DNA of 64,000 nucleotides from Ascochyta rabiei (GCF_004011695.2 NC_082415.1:1364001-1428000); one strand, 5' to 3'; shown: positions 19,755 to 30,796, numbered from the stretch's first letter. The notes: generated by a model not told the origin, from the letters alone. Translations and numbers: made by a program.

Positions 19755-22055
19755 GATCGACGGATTGGCATCTCCTCCCCAGTCCTTCCTCCACTCCCAA
19801 GTCGGTGACGTTTCCCGACTCGACACTCAAAACGCCCAGGACCGACGGGTTTGCTCATCAGTCCTACTTTCTTGACGCCTGGGCAACACCCCGAGTCATC
19901 GGGCACCACACCCCAGCACACACACCCTCGTACTTGCTATCGACCCCGAACGACCGTCCAGCAAGCTCGCACAGCCTAAAGGTTCGCACGCCTGAGGACC
20001 CGGAATTCCATGTCAACCATTTCGCTCCCAGCAATCTCGCCTTGCCTCCCGTCGAACCTCAACGACGATTGTCGTCGTCGCCGGATCCAAACTCGCTAAG
20101 GAAAATTGGACTAAACCAGCAAGGCCAACGGCCGCTCTCTGGTCCTGTCAAGATGGACTTCTCGCAGATGCAGACACCGCCTCCGACAAGAGATGCTACC
20201 TCGAGGCCGGATCTGCAACAGAGCGTCGGCAACCAGAACGCCACTCCAGCAACGGTAATACGAAGGACACCCCTTCAGCACGTACCGACATCAGGTGGCA
20301 TCTTTGACCAAACCCCATTTGGATATGCAGACGTACCCTTCTCGCCCAGTATGATGCCATTTGCCAATGCCGGACCCTTGTCGGCACCGCCAATGCCCCA
20401 ATCTAGACTGTTCTGGGACTCGAATGACAGTAGCCAGATGGACTTGGATATGCCCGCATCGTTAGACCCATTTGGCCCTACACCCAACAAGCTTCAAGGC
20501 ACCTTGGGCTGGCAGACTTTCCACACTCCTGTTGTTGAACAGATGCAAGCTCAGTTCCAGCCACTGCTGAACATGTCATCTACGGCCCCCATGGCGTCCT
20601 TTGGTACAAGCACAGCAGAAGAGGGTCAAAACTCAAGGCCAAGCTCGTTCATTGCGGGTGTCGACCCAAGCATGCTCTTCAGTTTCACAACCCCTGATGA
20701 CATGACCGCTTCATTTGGCAACATGCCTCCACAGGCCATCTTCAAGCCGAACCGACAGCCATATGAGACTCAGATGCTTGATTTGAGACGTGAAAAGGAG
20801 ATGGCAAAGAAGCCGAGAAGTCTGCATTCCCGTAGCAATACTAATTCGTCCTCTGGTTCGATTGAAGACAACAGGCCTACCTTACAACGCAGTAACACCG
20901 ACGGCGGCTTTCGGAGGACTCGGCCAGTGAACCCAGAGCGCAGGTCGTCAGCAGACACCAGTGCAGCCAACCATATTCCACGCCGGTCGTCGCCTTTAAA
21001 ACGTGCAAACAGTGGTGCCCTCAAAGTCATACCCGAAATCATTCGGCGGCCACGTACGCGACTGATCATCGATGAGACGGGCCGAGCTCGCACGGAGACT
21101 GTATCGGCCGAAGAGGAAGACACCACGCCCAGAGACATGCGCAGAACTTCCCAGACTTCCATGCGACACCAATACCCAGCGCTGTGGGAAGAAGGTGACA
21201 CCGAGTCAGACTCGGACGAGCCGCAACCCGCTCTGAGCCGCAATACCTCCTTCAGCATACCACAGCCACAGCCACAGCGCCGTACATCGAAGCACGCCAG
21301 GACTGAGAGTAACGAACTGTCGAGGAACAACTCCTTCAAGATGGCCCGGCCTTCCTCCAGAACCACGTCAAGAGCTTCTTCGGGTGCGTTCGACAAGGCA
21401 TCTTTTGACTCCGTAAAGACGGCAAGGCCACACAGCCAGAATGCTTCACGCAGAATCAGCATGGTCGATGTCCATACCACATCATCACTCAGCAACCAAG
21501 CCAGCAGCCATAACCTGATGCCTGACTCGCCAGGTGACGCTCTAGGCGCTTTGAAGAGGGTGGTTGGTAGTCGGCAGGAACGCATTGGTAAGCTCTGTCA
21601 GTTGTGCACTTACAAGCAAAATGCTGATGTTGGTAGAACGTGCCTCTCAGAACACTCTGCAGGCGCACAATCAACGCTGGGCACAAGCCTCCGCCGACTT
21701 CACCAATACCACTACACCTCACGGCCACGGTCGCTACGATCCATTCACCAACTCCTTCAACGGCTCGCCTAGCACTGAAGGACTTACAACACCATCTACA
21801 GACCGCAGCAGCCTTTCATCTGACAGCACACGCTGTGTCTGTCATGGCACAGACGAGAGCCAGCCAATGGTGCAGTGTGAAAGCTGCAGCAAGTGGCTGC
21901 ACATGGGTTGTCTCGGACTGAAACCGAGCACCCTCCCTCCGGTCTATGTGTGTGTTTTCTGCACAGGCCAGACGCCTCTCGCAAGGGGCGGGCGCACCAG
22001 GGGTCCTCTACCCTTTGACTCGCCGCTCACCCACAAGTCGCTCTTCCGTCGATAG
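19755..22055 (+). CDS. PHD-finger protein (chromatin reader), first exon unresolved
   Basis: Probable nuclear histone-tail reader. Two exons are clear: up to 21587 and 21637-22055. The frame remains open and protein-like upstream of the GTG at 19805 (LLPSPSSTPKSVTFPDSTLK) back to a good branch site (GCTAAC at 19733) and acceptor ending near 19754, so an upstream exon must supply the start codon; that exon is not resolved. Most of the protein is disordered and Ser/Pro/Arg-rich, with a basic RRPRTRLIIDETGRARTETV block. The C-terminus carries one PHD finger with C4HC3 spacing: CVCHGTDESQPMVQCESCSK, then WLHMGCLGLKPSTLPPVYVC and VFC. The protein has over 733 residues. Similar proteins occur across Pezizomycotina; the exact complex is unknown. 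Confidence 0.85.
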
Positions 22056-22921
22056 AGCCAGTGGAGATACTACATCCCCAAGGAATTGCACTCATACACT
22101 CTCCCTGCTACCACACGTCCTCCCATGGAGGTTCATTACCCATTTGATACCCAGACCCAAAACACAACAACACAACATTGCAAAAGCAACGCCATGAGCA
22201 CACCTCAGTTTGCATACTAGGAGTCTACGGTATCTCTGTCGCCTACACGTTCTGCATACACCGATAATAACTCATTCTTGGGGAGCAGAGCATTCAAGCA
22301 CATATACCAGCTTGTTGCGTCACGCTCGACTATTTTGCATGGCACACCTTTCACAACCTTGTTTGTCCGGTATTTGCGCAAAGCACCTGTCCACTGCATC
22401 CTTCTTTCCCCGCTGGTCGGGGCCCTCTTAACAGCATTTGTGTGCTCGTTTCTTTTTCTCGGAGGCCTGCAAGGCATTGATACCAGTATGATGATTGTTT
22501 CAACGCTCCTGTTTATGGGAAACGAAGATTGACGAAGATGAACCCCTTTCACGTTTTTCATGACTTTGAGTAGGGAGGACAAGAAAATCGAATTGATGGT
22601 TGTACATTCAAAAAAGGAAGGGTTGTAGCCTGGATAATTCTGTACATACATATATGGCTTATTTCAATTTACACACAGTTCGACGCTACAGTCCTTCCTC
22701 CTGCGTTTGCGATTCAAGTGCAGGCGACTATTCACAACTTACGGCATCGTCACGCAGTCAATACACGTACAAGTCGGTGCAGAGCACCTCAGCTACATCC
22801 AGGGTCCCTGGTGGCATGAGATCGCGTGAGCACACAGCATCAAGCAAGTTGAGCTCATAATACGCATGCAAGGGCTGTACCCAAACCACGGAACTTTTCT
22901 GTTTCAACACTACAACTCAAA
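22056..22921. other. Intergenic region, no gene seen
   Basis: The 3' flank of the PHD-finger gene and the promoter of adenosine kinase. Open frames around 22210-22650 on both strands have no motif and no intron-bounded extension. Confidence 0.6.
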
Positions 22922-24351
22922 ATGGCCTTTTCCAGCTCCTCTGTACTGCGCTCTCGGCAGATGCTCTCTCGGTTGCACCTTCCCTGTGCGGCACCGCTCT
23001 CGGCTATGGCTTGCAGCCGTAGCGTGAGGCTTGCTACTGCTCGTCGCCCAATTTCCTACCCCACGTTGAACACTTTCACACCTCAACAACGTCGCCATAG
23101 ATCATACACAATGTCTGCCAAGGGAAACTACGAATTGCTCTGCCTGGAGAACCCTCTCCTCGACATCCAGGGTGTCGGGTAAGTCGTTTGGAGTTCTCGA
23201 CACAGCATAGTGTTGAGATGCGGGGTTGAGTACCGCCATGCGACTTTTCTGACGATTGTTCAGCGACGAGAAGCTCCTCGAGAAGTACGGCCTCAAGGCC
23301 AACGATGCCATCCTCGCCGACGCCGAGAAGCACATGGGTCTCTACGAGGACCTGATCCAGAACTACAAGGCGGTCCTCATCGCCGGTGGTGCTGCGCAAA
23401 ACACCGCCCGCGGTGCTCAGTACATCCTGCCCTCCGAGTCCGTTCTCTACATTGGCTGCGTCGGCAAGGATAAGTACGGCGAGACCCTCGAGAACATCTG
23501 CAAGGAGGCCGGCGTCAAGACTGAGTACCTCTACGACGAGAAGACCCCCACTGGTCGCTGTGGTGTCGTCATCACTGGCCACAACCGCTCGCTCTGCACA
23601 GATCTTGCTGCCGCCAACAACTACAAGCTCGAGCACTTGAAGCAGGACCACGTCTGGAAGCAGGTTGAGAACGCAAAGGTCTACTATGTTGGTGGTTTCC
23701 ACTTGACTGTCTGTGTGCCTGCTATCAAGGCCCTGGCTGAGGAGGCTGCTGCTAAGAACAAGGTAAATCAAGCTATGGACATCTACGAGTGCCTCCGACT
23801 AACACGGCCCAGCCCTTCATCCTGAACCTGTCCGCTCCCTTCATCGCGCAGTTCTTCAAGGACCCGCTCGACGAGGTCCTTCCTTACGTCGACATCCTCA
23901 TTGGCAACGAGACCGAGGCCGCTGCTTTCGCTGAGTCGCACAACATCGACTCCAAGGACGTCAAGAAGATCGCCGAGACCATTGCCAACGGCCCCAAGAA
24001 GAACACACAGAGGCCCAGGACCGTCGTTTTCACACAGGGCACTGATCCTACAATCGCTGTCACCGCACAGGAGGACGGCAAGGTCGACGTCAAGGAGGTC
24101 CCCGTCCACGCCATCAGCGAGGAGAAGATCAACGATACCAACGGTGCCGGGTGAGTCTCACTCTTACCACCTGCACGACGCTCTTTGACTAACGTTGTTC
24201 TAGTGATGCTTTCGCCGGTGGATTCGTCGCTGGTATCGTCCAGGGCAAGTCTCTTGAGAAGGCCATCGACATGGGTCAGTGGCTCGCAAAGCTGTCGATT
24301 CAGGAGCTCGGTCCCTCGTTCCCCCAGCCTAAGCAAACATACTCCAGCTAA
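22922..24351 (+). CDS. ADO1: Adenosine kinase, with possible mitochondrial leader
   Basis: PfkB-family kinase that phosphorylates adenosine to AMP, clearing adenosine from the S-adenosylmethionine cycle. Exons are 22922-23178, 23264-23762, 23813-24150 and 24204-24351, giving 413 residues, or 350 from the second ATG at 23111. The second start gives the usual enzyme beginning MSAKGNYELLCLENPLLDIQ. PfkB features are AGGAAQNTARGAQYIL (substrate-binding glycine region), YIGCVGKDKYGE, ILIGNETEAAAFAES, and the C-terminal signature DTNGAGDAFAGGFVAGI with the catalytic Asp. Residues 1-63 of the longer form are rich in Arg, Ser and Ala with no Asp or Glu, like a mitochondrial presequence. Both ATGs have an A at -3, so leaky scanning could give two isoforms. 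All four exons join in phase. Confidence 0.93.
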
Positions 24352-25052
24352 GCGTCGCAATCGCTAATGATTGAGCGCGAATGCTCGTGTATTTCAACAA
24401 TCTACGAGAGCATGCACCAGAAGATGGGCGTGTGTATCAAGCCCTACTCAGCTTTCGAGCGAGGGCGAAAAGTCCAAGCATTTGTTTTGGTGTCAGGTGG
24501 ATAGGGTGAGGCACTTCAACAGCCGCAAAATAGATACCCAGCAATAGCATGCAGTGATGTGTATGAATGGAAACGAATGAATGATCCTCTCTCGCGTCGA
24601 CAGCCTTGGTTTGTAGATGTGTGGTATCTTATCCAACTAACATAATGCATGTCTTTCGTCCGAAAGAAATAGGAGAAACAAACAAATTGGTCGGCAAGAC
24701 GGCACTTGTTGTTCAGCTAAACACCGACGCTTCCCAAGTTCCTCGTCCTACACGAGAGAAATAGGTAGTCACTAGTACCTACCTGCCTATCCCATTCTCT
24801 ATTCGAGTGTGCATGTATGTATGAAGCCAAGAGATCGCTCACAAATCAATTGAATTATTCACATCTGCCCTCCCGTTCATACGGCAAGCTAGAGAGAGAG
24901 CAGCATACCACACACCAGATGCATCTTGTTCCACCAGCCAAAACAAGAAAGAAAAAAGACGAGTACACATGACGTGTGTCCGGGACAATTTCATACGCCC
25001 TCATCATCATCATCGACGGGCAGGGAGAGAGGGTGGTGGTGGTGGTGGTGGC
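24352..25052. other. Intergenic region, no gene seen
   Basis: The 3' flank of adenosine kinase up to the tRNA gene. It has a short GA-rich run (near 24892-24901) and a (GGT)n run at about 25033-25051; nothing else recognisable. Confidence 0.55.
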
Positions 25053-25063
25053 AGCAAAAAGAA
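25053..25063 (-). terminator. RNA polymerase III oligo(T) terminator
   Basis: On the minus strand, CGTTTCTTTTTG follows the tRNA 3' end directly: a T3-C-T5 run as expected for Pol III termination. Confidence 0.75.
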
Positions 25064-25064
25064 A

Positions 25065-25150
25065 CGATGTCCGCAGGGCTCGAACCTACAACCTTTGGCG
25101 AGTTTCAGCGCGAACCGAAAACCAACGCGCTACCATTGCGCCAGGACACC
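25065..25150 (-). tRNA. tRNA-Arg(UCG), probably with a short intron
   Basis: Cloverleaf read on the minus strand. Acceptor stem GGTGTCC pairs with GGACATC (one G-T), discriminator G. D arm GCGC-AATGGTA-GCGC. T arm GTAGG-TTCGAGC-CCTGC. The anticodon stem TTGGT/GCCAA leaves a loop too long for seven bases, implying an intron of about 14 nt after position 37. The loop start TTTCGG then gives anticodon TCG (Arg). Internal A and B boxes are present (TGGCGCAATGGTAG, GGTTCGAGCC). tRNA identity is firm; the anticodon depends on the intron placement. Confidence 0.82.
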
Positions 25151-26590
25151 GCTGTTGATTTCATGAAAACATGAATCATAGTGTAGAAACTATACTTGGG
25201 TGCCCTGTTCAATGATGGGTTGGTGTTCGGCGTTGATCAGGCTCTCAAGGAGATGGTGCTTATAAGGGTAGAAAGGGATCTGGTTATTGTTTTGTAGGGT
25301 GGGTTTGGGGTGCTTTCCTGCACAGCGTGGGGTTTCGTTTGCCGACTTCCATCGAGGCATTGCAGTGAGCTTGGATGCCGAGCGAACAACCATCGTAAAT
25401 AACCAGGAGCAGAGAGCCTTCGTGACAATTCTGGAGGTAGCTCGTCCCCAATGTAAGTATACACGCTACTGACTGATTCGCGTGACTTTCCTCACTACCG
25501 ACACTCAACGTGATGCCTTTACGCTGCCCTCATGGTCCCTCGCTATTGTTTCGACGCCGCTCGTGACGGTGACAAGGAACAATCAAAATGGGGCTCCGCC
25601 AATTTAGGTCTGACACCGGAAAATCTGTCTCTGTCTGAGCAAAGGGCCGAAGGAAACGCTCTGAAGCTATCAACGCTTTCCATTAAGTTCGCCCCGCGGC
25701 TCTCAGAGCCAATGTAATCTGACTCGGCCACGGCTGTCAGAGTTGCCGCTCATCACCGCATTGCTCGCGAACACTAGGCTGGATATCGAGAACTCGAAGA
25801 AGAATTCATAAACAAGATCGCTTTCTTGGAAACATTCACAATTGCGCTTGCTCTCGACAAATGCTCGGCGGGGCATCGCAGTATTGACAGCACCCATAAC
25901 ATCTGAATCCTGGCTGTAATTTGCCGAGAAATTGTAAAACACCAGAATTTTGGCATCGAAGTGACGATACACCGGAGTAGCTCGAGAGTCCGAGTTGCGG
26001 AGACTTCCACGATGTCGACCCACAGGGTCTGGGTGCAAGGAGCATCTCGCAACCACGTTACAAACTTCACGCACGTTTCGACATGTCCAGTTCACGTGCA
26101 CAATTGTCCAAGAAGCATCAGACGCTCGCATGCGCGACTACTTGCAGACGCCGCCATACCCATTCTCTCGTAATATGCAGGTTGCGTTCGCTTCCAGGTT
26201 GCCCTTGCAGTCAGCCAGCGCTCTAGGCCCCTATCTCAAAGCTGCTGCCATGCAGTGACCTGTGTTCCTTCACGCTTTACTGTGGCATCCGGCGAAAGTA
26301 GTGTAGGTGGGGAACAGTGTCCAGGAGTACGGACCGAAAATGCAAGAACTCCCACCACCTATCGAAGCTGGTAGAAGCAGTTTCAGTTGCTGACTGTTGG
26401 TGCTGTCAATCTGTGTGAAGCTGGAAAAATTTCAACACGCGAGGCTTTATCATCAGCCACTCTGGATACACTTACACTACTTTCGTCGGATCCCACAGTA
26501 GAGGCTTGGTTTCGCGACTGTCATCGGCAATCCTACCAGAAACGCTTCTGACTTGCATTGATGCAGATCACCCGTGGCAGGGCCGCATGA
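25151..26590. other. Intergenic region, no supported gene
   Basis: About 1.4 kb of more AT-balanced DNA. Overlapping open frames on the minus strand at 25703-26131 lack motifs and continuity. It may hold decayed coding sequence, but I cannot name a source. Confidence 0.45.
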
Positions 26591-26680
26591 TACAAGGGGG
26601 ATGCCTGAACGGAGTATAAATCCGAGCTGCTTGCACTGAGCATCTAGTGATCTTATATCCGTTTAGGCACCCCCCTTGTA
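26591..26680. mobile_element. MITE-like inverted-repeat element, copy 1 (90 bp)
   Basis: Begins TACAAGGGGG and ends CCCCCTTGTA. The long imperfect terminal inverted repeat pairs GGATGCCTGAACGGAGTATA with the reverse of TATATCCGTTTAGGCACCC. TA at each end fits a Tc1/mariner-type TA target duplication. The centre has CTGCTTGCACTGAGCATCTAG, which is found inverted at the right end of copy 2 (28883-28976). No coding capacity. Confidence 0.75.
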
Positions 26681-27193
26681 GGGTTTGGTTCACATGCAGC
26701 TAGTTGCCCAAGCTTCTTGGTGCCTTCACTAGGTTTCGAGATTCTACTCCTCATGTTGGCGCTCCAGAACACTGTCAACCCAGGATCTTCAGCTTGTATG
26801 ATTACAAAACACATGCACTGAAACGTCAGAGGAACGACAGACATTTGACCGAGATGCGGCTACTACTAGATATGCGTTGGACAATGCCGCCGCCTCTGAG
26901 CTCTCGAGGTCTTTTGAGACAACGATTTGTCAGGCACCTGACCCGTCTGATTCAAGCGCGCTATTCAGCTCTTGTCAACGGATATATATAATCCTTCTTT
27001 ACATGGCATGCGGGATTGTAACTAATTTGAACCCAGGACCCACTTCCCGCTAGTATGCCAGGGCACCCGCTAGCCGCAAGAGCTCCTTGTAGGTTGCATT
27101 AAGACCACTCACGGTAGCCTGGTTCGTTTTGTTCTGTCAATTCAGACCCTTCGCTTGCTGCACCCGTTCGACGATACCTGGCCAGACATCGAT
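26681..27193. other. Upstream region of rhodopsin-domain gene 2
   Basis: About 510 bp between the inverted-repeat element and the start codon. It contains direct repeats of CCCGCTAG (27047 and 27067) beside a GAACCCAGG motif that looks like, but does not fold as, a tRNA T arm. No gene seen. Confidence 0.5.
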
Positions 27194-28598
27194 ATGTCAC
27201 ACATCGATGCTCTGATGCCGCATTATGACCATCTCTTTGCGCGAGATGGTGGCCTTCACCCTCCTCCACAAGTTCTGCGCAGCTGGCCCACGCCGAACTA
27301 CATCAATCCAGAGGAGCGAGGACGGACTTCATCGATTGTGTTGTCAGCAGTACTTGGCGTGACGTTTTTCGTATACATTGCACGCATGTGGGCACGTCTA
27401 GGTCTCGGGAAGAACGCTGGATGGGATGACACACTCATGAGCCTTGCTATTGTACCACTGTTCGGTCTGACAATATCAGTTATACTTGGCGAGTGAGCCT
27501 CCATAGTTTGGGTTCAACGCTAATACTGCCACAGCTATTAGGATATACGGTTTCCAGTGGCATGCTTGGGACCAAACGAAAGAGAGCTTGGTCACTACCC
27601 GACAGGTCAGCTTGCGTGTGTACGTTGTTGATGAGAAGCTGACATACGCAGATTACAATGTGCATCGAGATCAACTATATGATCTGTACGACATTGATCA
27701 AGATCTCGATTCTTTGCTTTTATCGACGCATCACTGCCTCGCTCACCATCACCTTTGTGTATTGGGTTTGGGGATCTATCGTCTTCTGCGTTCTGTATGG
27801 GATTACCTTTGTGCTGTTGATATCCTTCACTTGCTCCCCGGCTCACGGTTTTTTCCACATCTTCGACGTTGCTTGGAGGTCTCAGCACGAGCTGACTTGC
27901 CGCGATGAAGGAGCTATTATTGTGGCTGTTGCTGCTATCAGCACTGTGCAGGACTTCATTATCTGCCTGCTTCCTATTTTCCTCATCTGGAACCTTCGGA
28001 TTTCCAAGACTCAGAAGTTTGCTTTGTGTGGTATCTTTGCGCTCGGCCTTGTGTAAGTGTTTGGTTGTAGACTACAGTATTGAAACTGACACCAGCAGGA
28101 CCTGCATCTGCGGCATCTTGCGCACGTACTTCGCAACGTATGTGTACTACTACAGTACGTTTAGTCCTCACAAGAGTAGTCTGCATACTGATCCCTATAG
28201 CTTATGACATCACATGGTACGCTTACTATGGCTGGATCTGGACAGCTCTCGAGGCCGACTTGGCTGTCATCTGTGCCTCCGCTCCAGCGCTCAAGATGTT
28301 CTTCCGCCGTTACTTCAACATGAAAACTTCCCGTTCCGACTACGCGGTATCTGGGGGTAGAACAGAGGTGCCCATGATGCTGGAGGTGCAAATTGACAGA
28401 AGAGACGATGCATCCCAAAGCAGTTTCGCTAGCACAAGGAAGCTCATTGCCTTGTCTACGCTACAGGATGACCCCGGGCAGGGCGCAAGTCCGTGGAGAC
28501 GGGTTTGTCGTACAGTCTGCGCAGCTCTGCAGCCGCTGAGTAGAGGGACCCAATCGAGAAGCCAGAACAAGGATGTCGAGATCGGTACAGCGAGGTGA
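27194..28598 (+). CDS. Fungal rhodopsin-domain (SAT4-type) seven-TM protein, second copy
   Basis: A second, diverged member of the fungal rhodopsin/SAT4 family. Exons are 27194-27492, 27542-27605, 27652-28052, 28099-28154 and 28201-28598, giving 405 residues with all phases in agreement. Features: TM1 SSIVLSAVLGVTFFVYIARM, the family block GKNAGWDDTLMSLAIV, IYGFQWHAWDQT in the loop, MICTTLIKISILCFYRRI in TM3, ISTVQDFIICLLPIFLIWNL in TM5, and ITWYAYYGWIWTALEADLAV in TM7 (the family's SxWSxxE region). The tail of about 100 residues is cytosolic. The first acceptor must be the TTAG at 27541; the CACAG eight bases earlier would give an immediate stop. The start is the first in-frame ATG; the codon at 27155 is TTG. 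The gene is bracketed by the two inverted-repeat elements. Confidence 0.87.
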
Positions 28599-28882
28599 CG
28601 AATTGGTGTTTCGAAGAAGCACACCGAAATGTTGAGTCTTGCACCCGTATCAACTCAGCCCCTAGGTACACGACACGACACCTTTGCTTTACTACAGAAG
28701 TTGCTGGATTCTATGCACTTCGGCAGCAATACCGGCTCCGGCATTAATGTCACGTTCGGGAAGCCAGGCCCCAGTTTCAAGGGTATTAAATCTGCAGGGA
28801 CTTTATAGTACACAGTTTAGCCGCATCCTTCGATTTCGGCCTTCCCCTTGACGCTTGGCTCGGCTCGGCTCGGACGAATACA
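28599..28882. other. 3' flank of rhodopsin-domain gene 2
   Basis: About 280 bp without a gene; a short CGGCTCGGCTCGG repeat lies at 28858-28874. Confidence 0.5.
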
Positions 28883-28976
28883 TACAAGGGGGGGTGCCTG
28901 AACGGAGTAGAAATACGATTTGCTGTTCCTTCTTGTAAAAGATTACTAGAGGCTCAGTGCAAGCAGCCCCCTTGTA
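28883..28976. mobile_element. MITE-like inverted-repeat element, copy 2 (94 bp)
   Basis: Begins TACAAGGGGGGTGCCTGAAC and ends AAGCAGCCCCCTTGTA, again with terminal TA. Its left 25 bp match the left end of copy 1. Its right part (CTAGAGGCTCAGTGCAAGCA) is the reverse complement of the centre of copy 1, so the two copies differ by a rearrangement. It carries TTCTTGTAAAAGATTACTAG in the middle, absent from copy 1. Confidence 0.75.
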
Positions 28977-29530
28977 GGAGAATTATAGAACCCTCGATAG
29001 CTTCGCATAGCAGTCTCGGCGCTTCATCCAACGCCTCGACCTAAGTTGCCACGACATACATTGCCACTGTGTTGTACACGCACGCCTGTAAGCACGGGCT
29101 GGATTGGCTTTTCACCATGGACACAAGAGGATATACCCAGTTCAAGACTCCCGCGACACTGCCACAGGTCCGGCTTAATACGTAGCACACCGTGTCACCG
29201 GCAGCTTTTTTTTTGGTGTTTTCTGTGTCAGGGCCACGACTCAGTAGCTGCACAACGGTCTCCGTCGGCAAATGCCGATCGTCTTCCCGTCGGCAAGTGG
29301 TCTTGCACGTGTCTTCTGATTCGTCAATACCATCTTGAGCTTCATAAGCTCCGAGCTCATCGGCGGGGTGTGCGGGGGGTAGATCACTGGACGATAAGGG
29401 TTTGAATTGACTGAACTTCCTCTCCGCAGATTCCACAAAGCGTGTGTCTTCCACTTGTACATTGCTCGAAGCACAACCTCATCCATTGGCACTCGACCTG
29501 CCATCAGCTCCATAGCGAAGACTTACCATA
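28977..29530. other. Upstream region of nitrilase gene
   Basis: About 550 bp. Two overlapping minus-strand frames (29041-29454 and 29241-29513) look faintly protein-like and would join by a one-base shift at about 29458, but they start within 20 bp of the nitrilase ATG and match nothing I know. No gene is called. Confidence 0.45.
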
Positions 29531-30796
29531 ATGCCGCAGCTCCTCAAGCTTGCATCTGCGCAAGCTCGCACCCTTGAAACCACAGAAGAAACGCTCCGCG
29601 CCCTCGAAGCCACCACAAAGCGTGCTGCGGCTGAGGATGTCGATGTCCTTCTCTTTCCAGAAACATACCTCGGTGGCTATCCGCGTACCTGCGACTTTGG
29701 AGCTGCCGTCGGCGCACGTGCGCCCGAAGGTCGCGAGCAATACCTGGCATATTTCCACGATGCTGTAGACCTTGGAGATACGCCGGCTGGCGCGGGTCAG
29801 GACTGGGTGGAAAAAAAGCTGGAGCTGCCCCGCGGCAAGAAGTACCGAGGCGACGGCGTTAGAGAAGAGCTGGAGCGCATTGCGCGCGAGACAGGCGTCT
29901 TTGTCGTCACTGGACTTGTCGAGCGATGCGCAGGCACACTGTACTGTGCAGCCGTTTTTGTATGTCCTAAATTTGGTGTCTTGGGCAAAAGACGCAAGGT
30001 CATGCCCACCGGCTCTGAACGCTTGGTATGGGGTCAGGGCTCAGCATCGACATTGCGAGCCGTCACAACGGAGATCAAGGGCGTAAAGCTATGTATGGGG
30101 TCCGCTATCTGCTGGGAGAATTACATGCCTCTTCTGCGACAGAGCCTGTATAGTCAGAACGTCAACCTCTGGTTCGCGCCTACAGCAGACGCAAGAGATA
30201 CCTGGGAGTCGCTCGTCCGCACAATTGGCTGCGAGGGACGATGCTTCGTCATAAGCGCCAATCAGTGCGTGAAGCGGAAGCATCTACCAAGCTGGATCAA
30301 GAATGGGAAGAAGACCCAGCAGAGCGACAGCTCGCCTGCACGATCCGAGCCTCCAAAGGCATCAACAGGACGGAGAAAGAGCACAATCGTCGTCACGGAA
30401 GAGCAGAACGAAATCTGCCTACCTCTGCGCGACGGCAACACCGAACACCAAACGACCAACGGCGACGCTTCAGCCATTGACTCTGGCTCTTCGCCCCTCC
30501 GCAACGAAGTCGAACAGCCTCTCAGTCCCAAGCAGACTGCCGCCAACGAGGTCGCGTCCTCTTCACCCGACGATGAAGACTATGTCTCAAGAGGCGGGTC
30601 GTGCATCATCTCGCCACTGGGCGAGGTCATTGCTGGACCAATCTGGGAGAAGGAAGATGAGCTGCTGATCACGGAAGTGGACTTTGAAGATTGCGAGAGA
30701 GGCAGACTCGACTTTGATTCTGCAGGAAGTTACTCAAGGTCAGACAGCTTCAAGCTGAGCGTCCAAGGACTGGATCTTAATCCGCCACCGCAATAG
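29531..30796 (+). CDS. Nitrilase-family C-N hydrolase with disordered insert
   Basis: Carbon-nitrogen hydrolase of the nitrilase/cyanide hydratase branch, converting a nitrile to acid or amide; the substrate cannot be told. Single exon, 421 residues. The catalytic triad is visible: Glu44 in LLFPETYLGGYP, Lys156 in GKRRKVMPTG and Cys194 in SAICWENYMPLLR. The C-terminal family blocks are RGGSCIISPLGEVIAGPIW and GRLDFDSAGSYSRSDSFKL, closing with GLDLNPPPQ. Between LPSWIKNG (about 257) and SRGGSC (about 350) lies an insert of roughly 95 residues, Ser/Pro/Glu-rich and probably disordered, where most relatives have only 5-20 residues. It reads in frame with no splice signals that would remove it cleanly. 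No targeting signal, so probably cytosolic. Confidence 0.92.
   Translation: MPQLLKLASAQARTLETTEETLRALEATTKRAAAEDVDVLLFPETYLGGYPRTCDFGAAVGARAPEGREQYLAYFHDAVDLGDTPAGAGQDWVEKKLELPRGKKYRGDGVREELERIARETGVFVVTGLVERCAGTLYCAAVFVCPKFGVLGKRRKVMPTGSERLVWGQGSASTLRAVTTEIKGVKLCMGSAICWENYMPLLRQSLYSQNVNLWFAPTADARDTWESLVRTIGCEGRCFVISANQCVKRKHLPSWIKNGKKTQQSDSSPARSEPPKASTGRRKSTIVVTEEQNEICLPLRDGNTEHQTTNGDASAIDSGSSPLRNEVEQPLSPKQTAANEVASSSPDDEDYVSRGGSCIISPLGEVIAGPIWEKEDELLITEVDFEDCERGRLDFDSAGSYSRSDSFKLSVQGLDLNPPPQ

Noticed and set aside
25703..26131. 143-codon minus-strand frame
   Set aside because: No motif, atypical Cys/Trp/Ser-rich composition, and overlapping frames in other phases are equally long.
27030..27095. 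tRNA-like segment with GAACCCAGG and CCCGCTAG repeats
   Set aside because: No acceptor or T-stem pairing and no cloverleaf; only isolated motif resemblance.
29041..29513. Possible frameshifted minus-strand gene (VEDTRFVESAERKF ... DELGAYEAQDGIDE)
   Set aside because: Somewhat protein-like, but it needs a frameshift, starts about 20 bp from the nitrilase ATG, and matches no family; could be a short decayed fragment.
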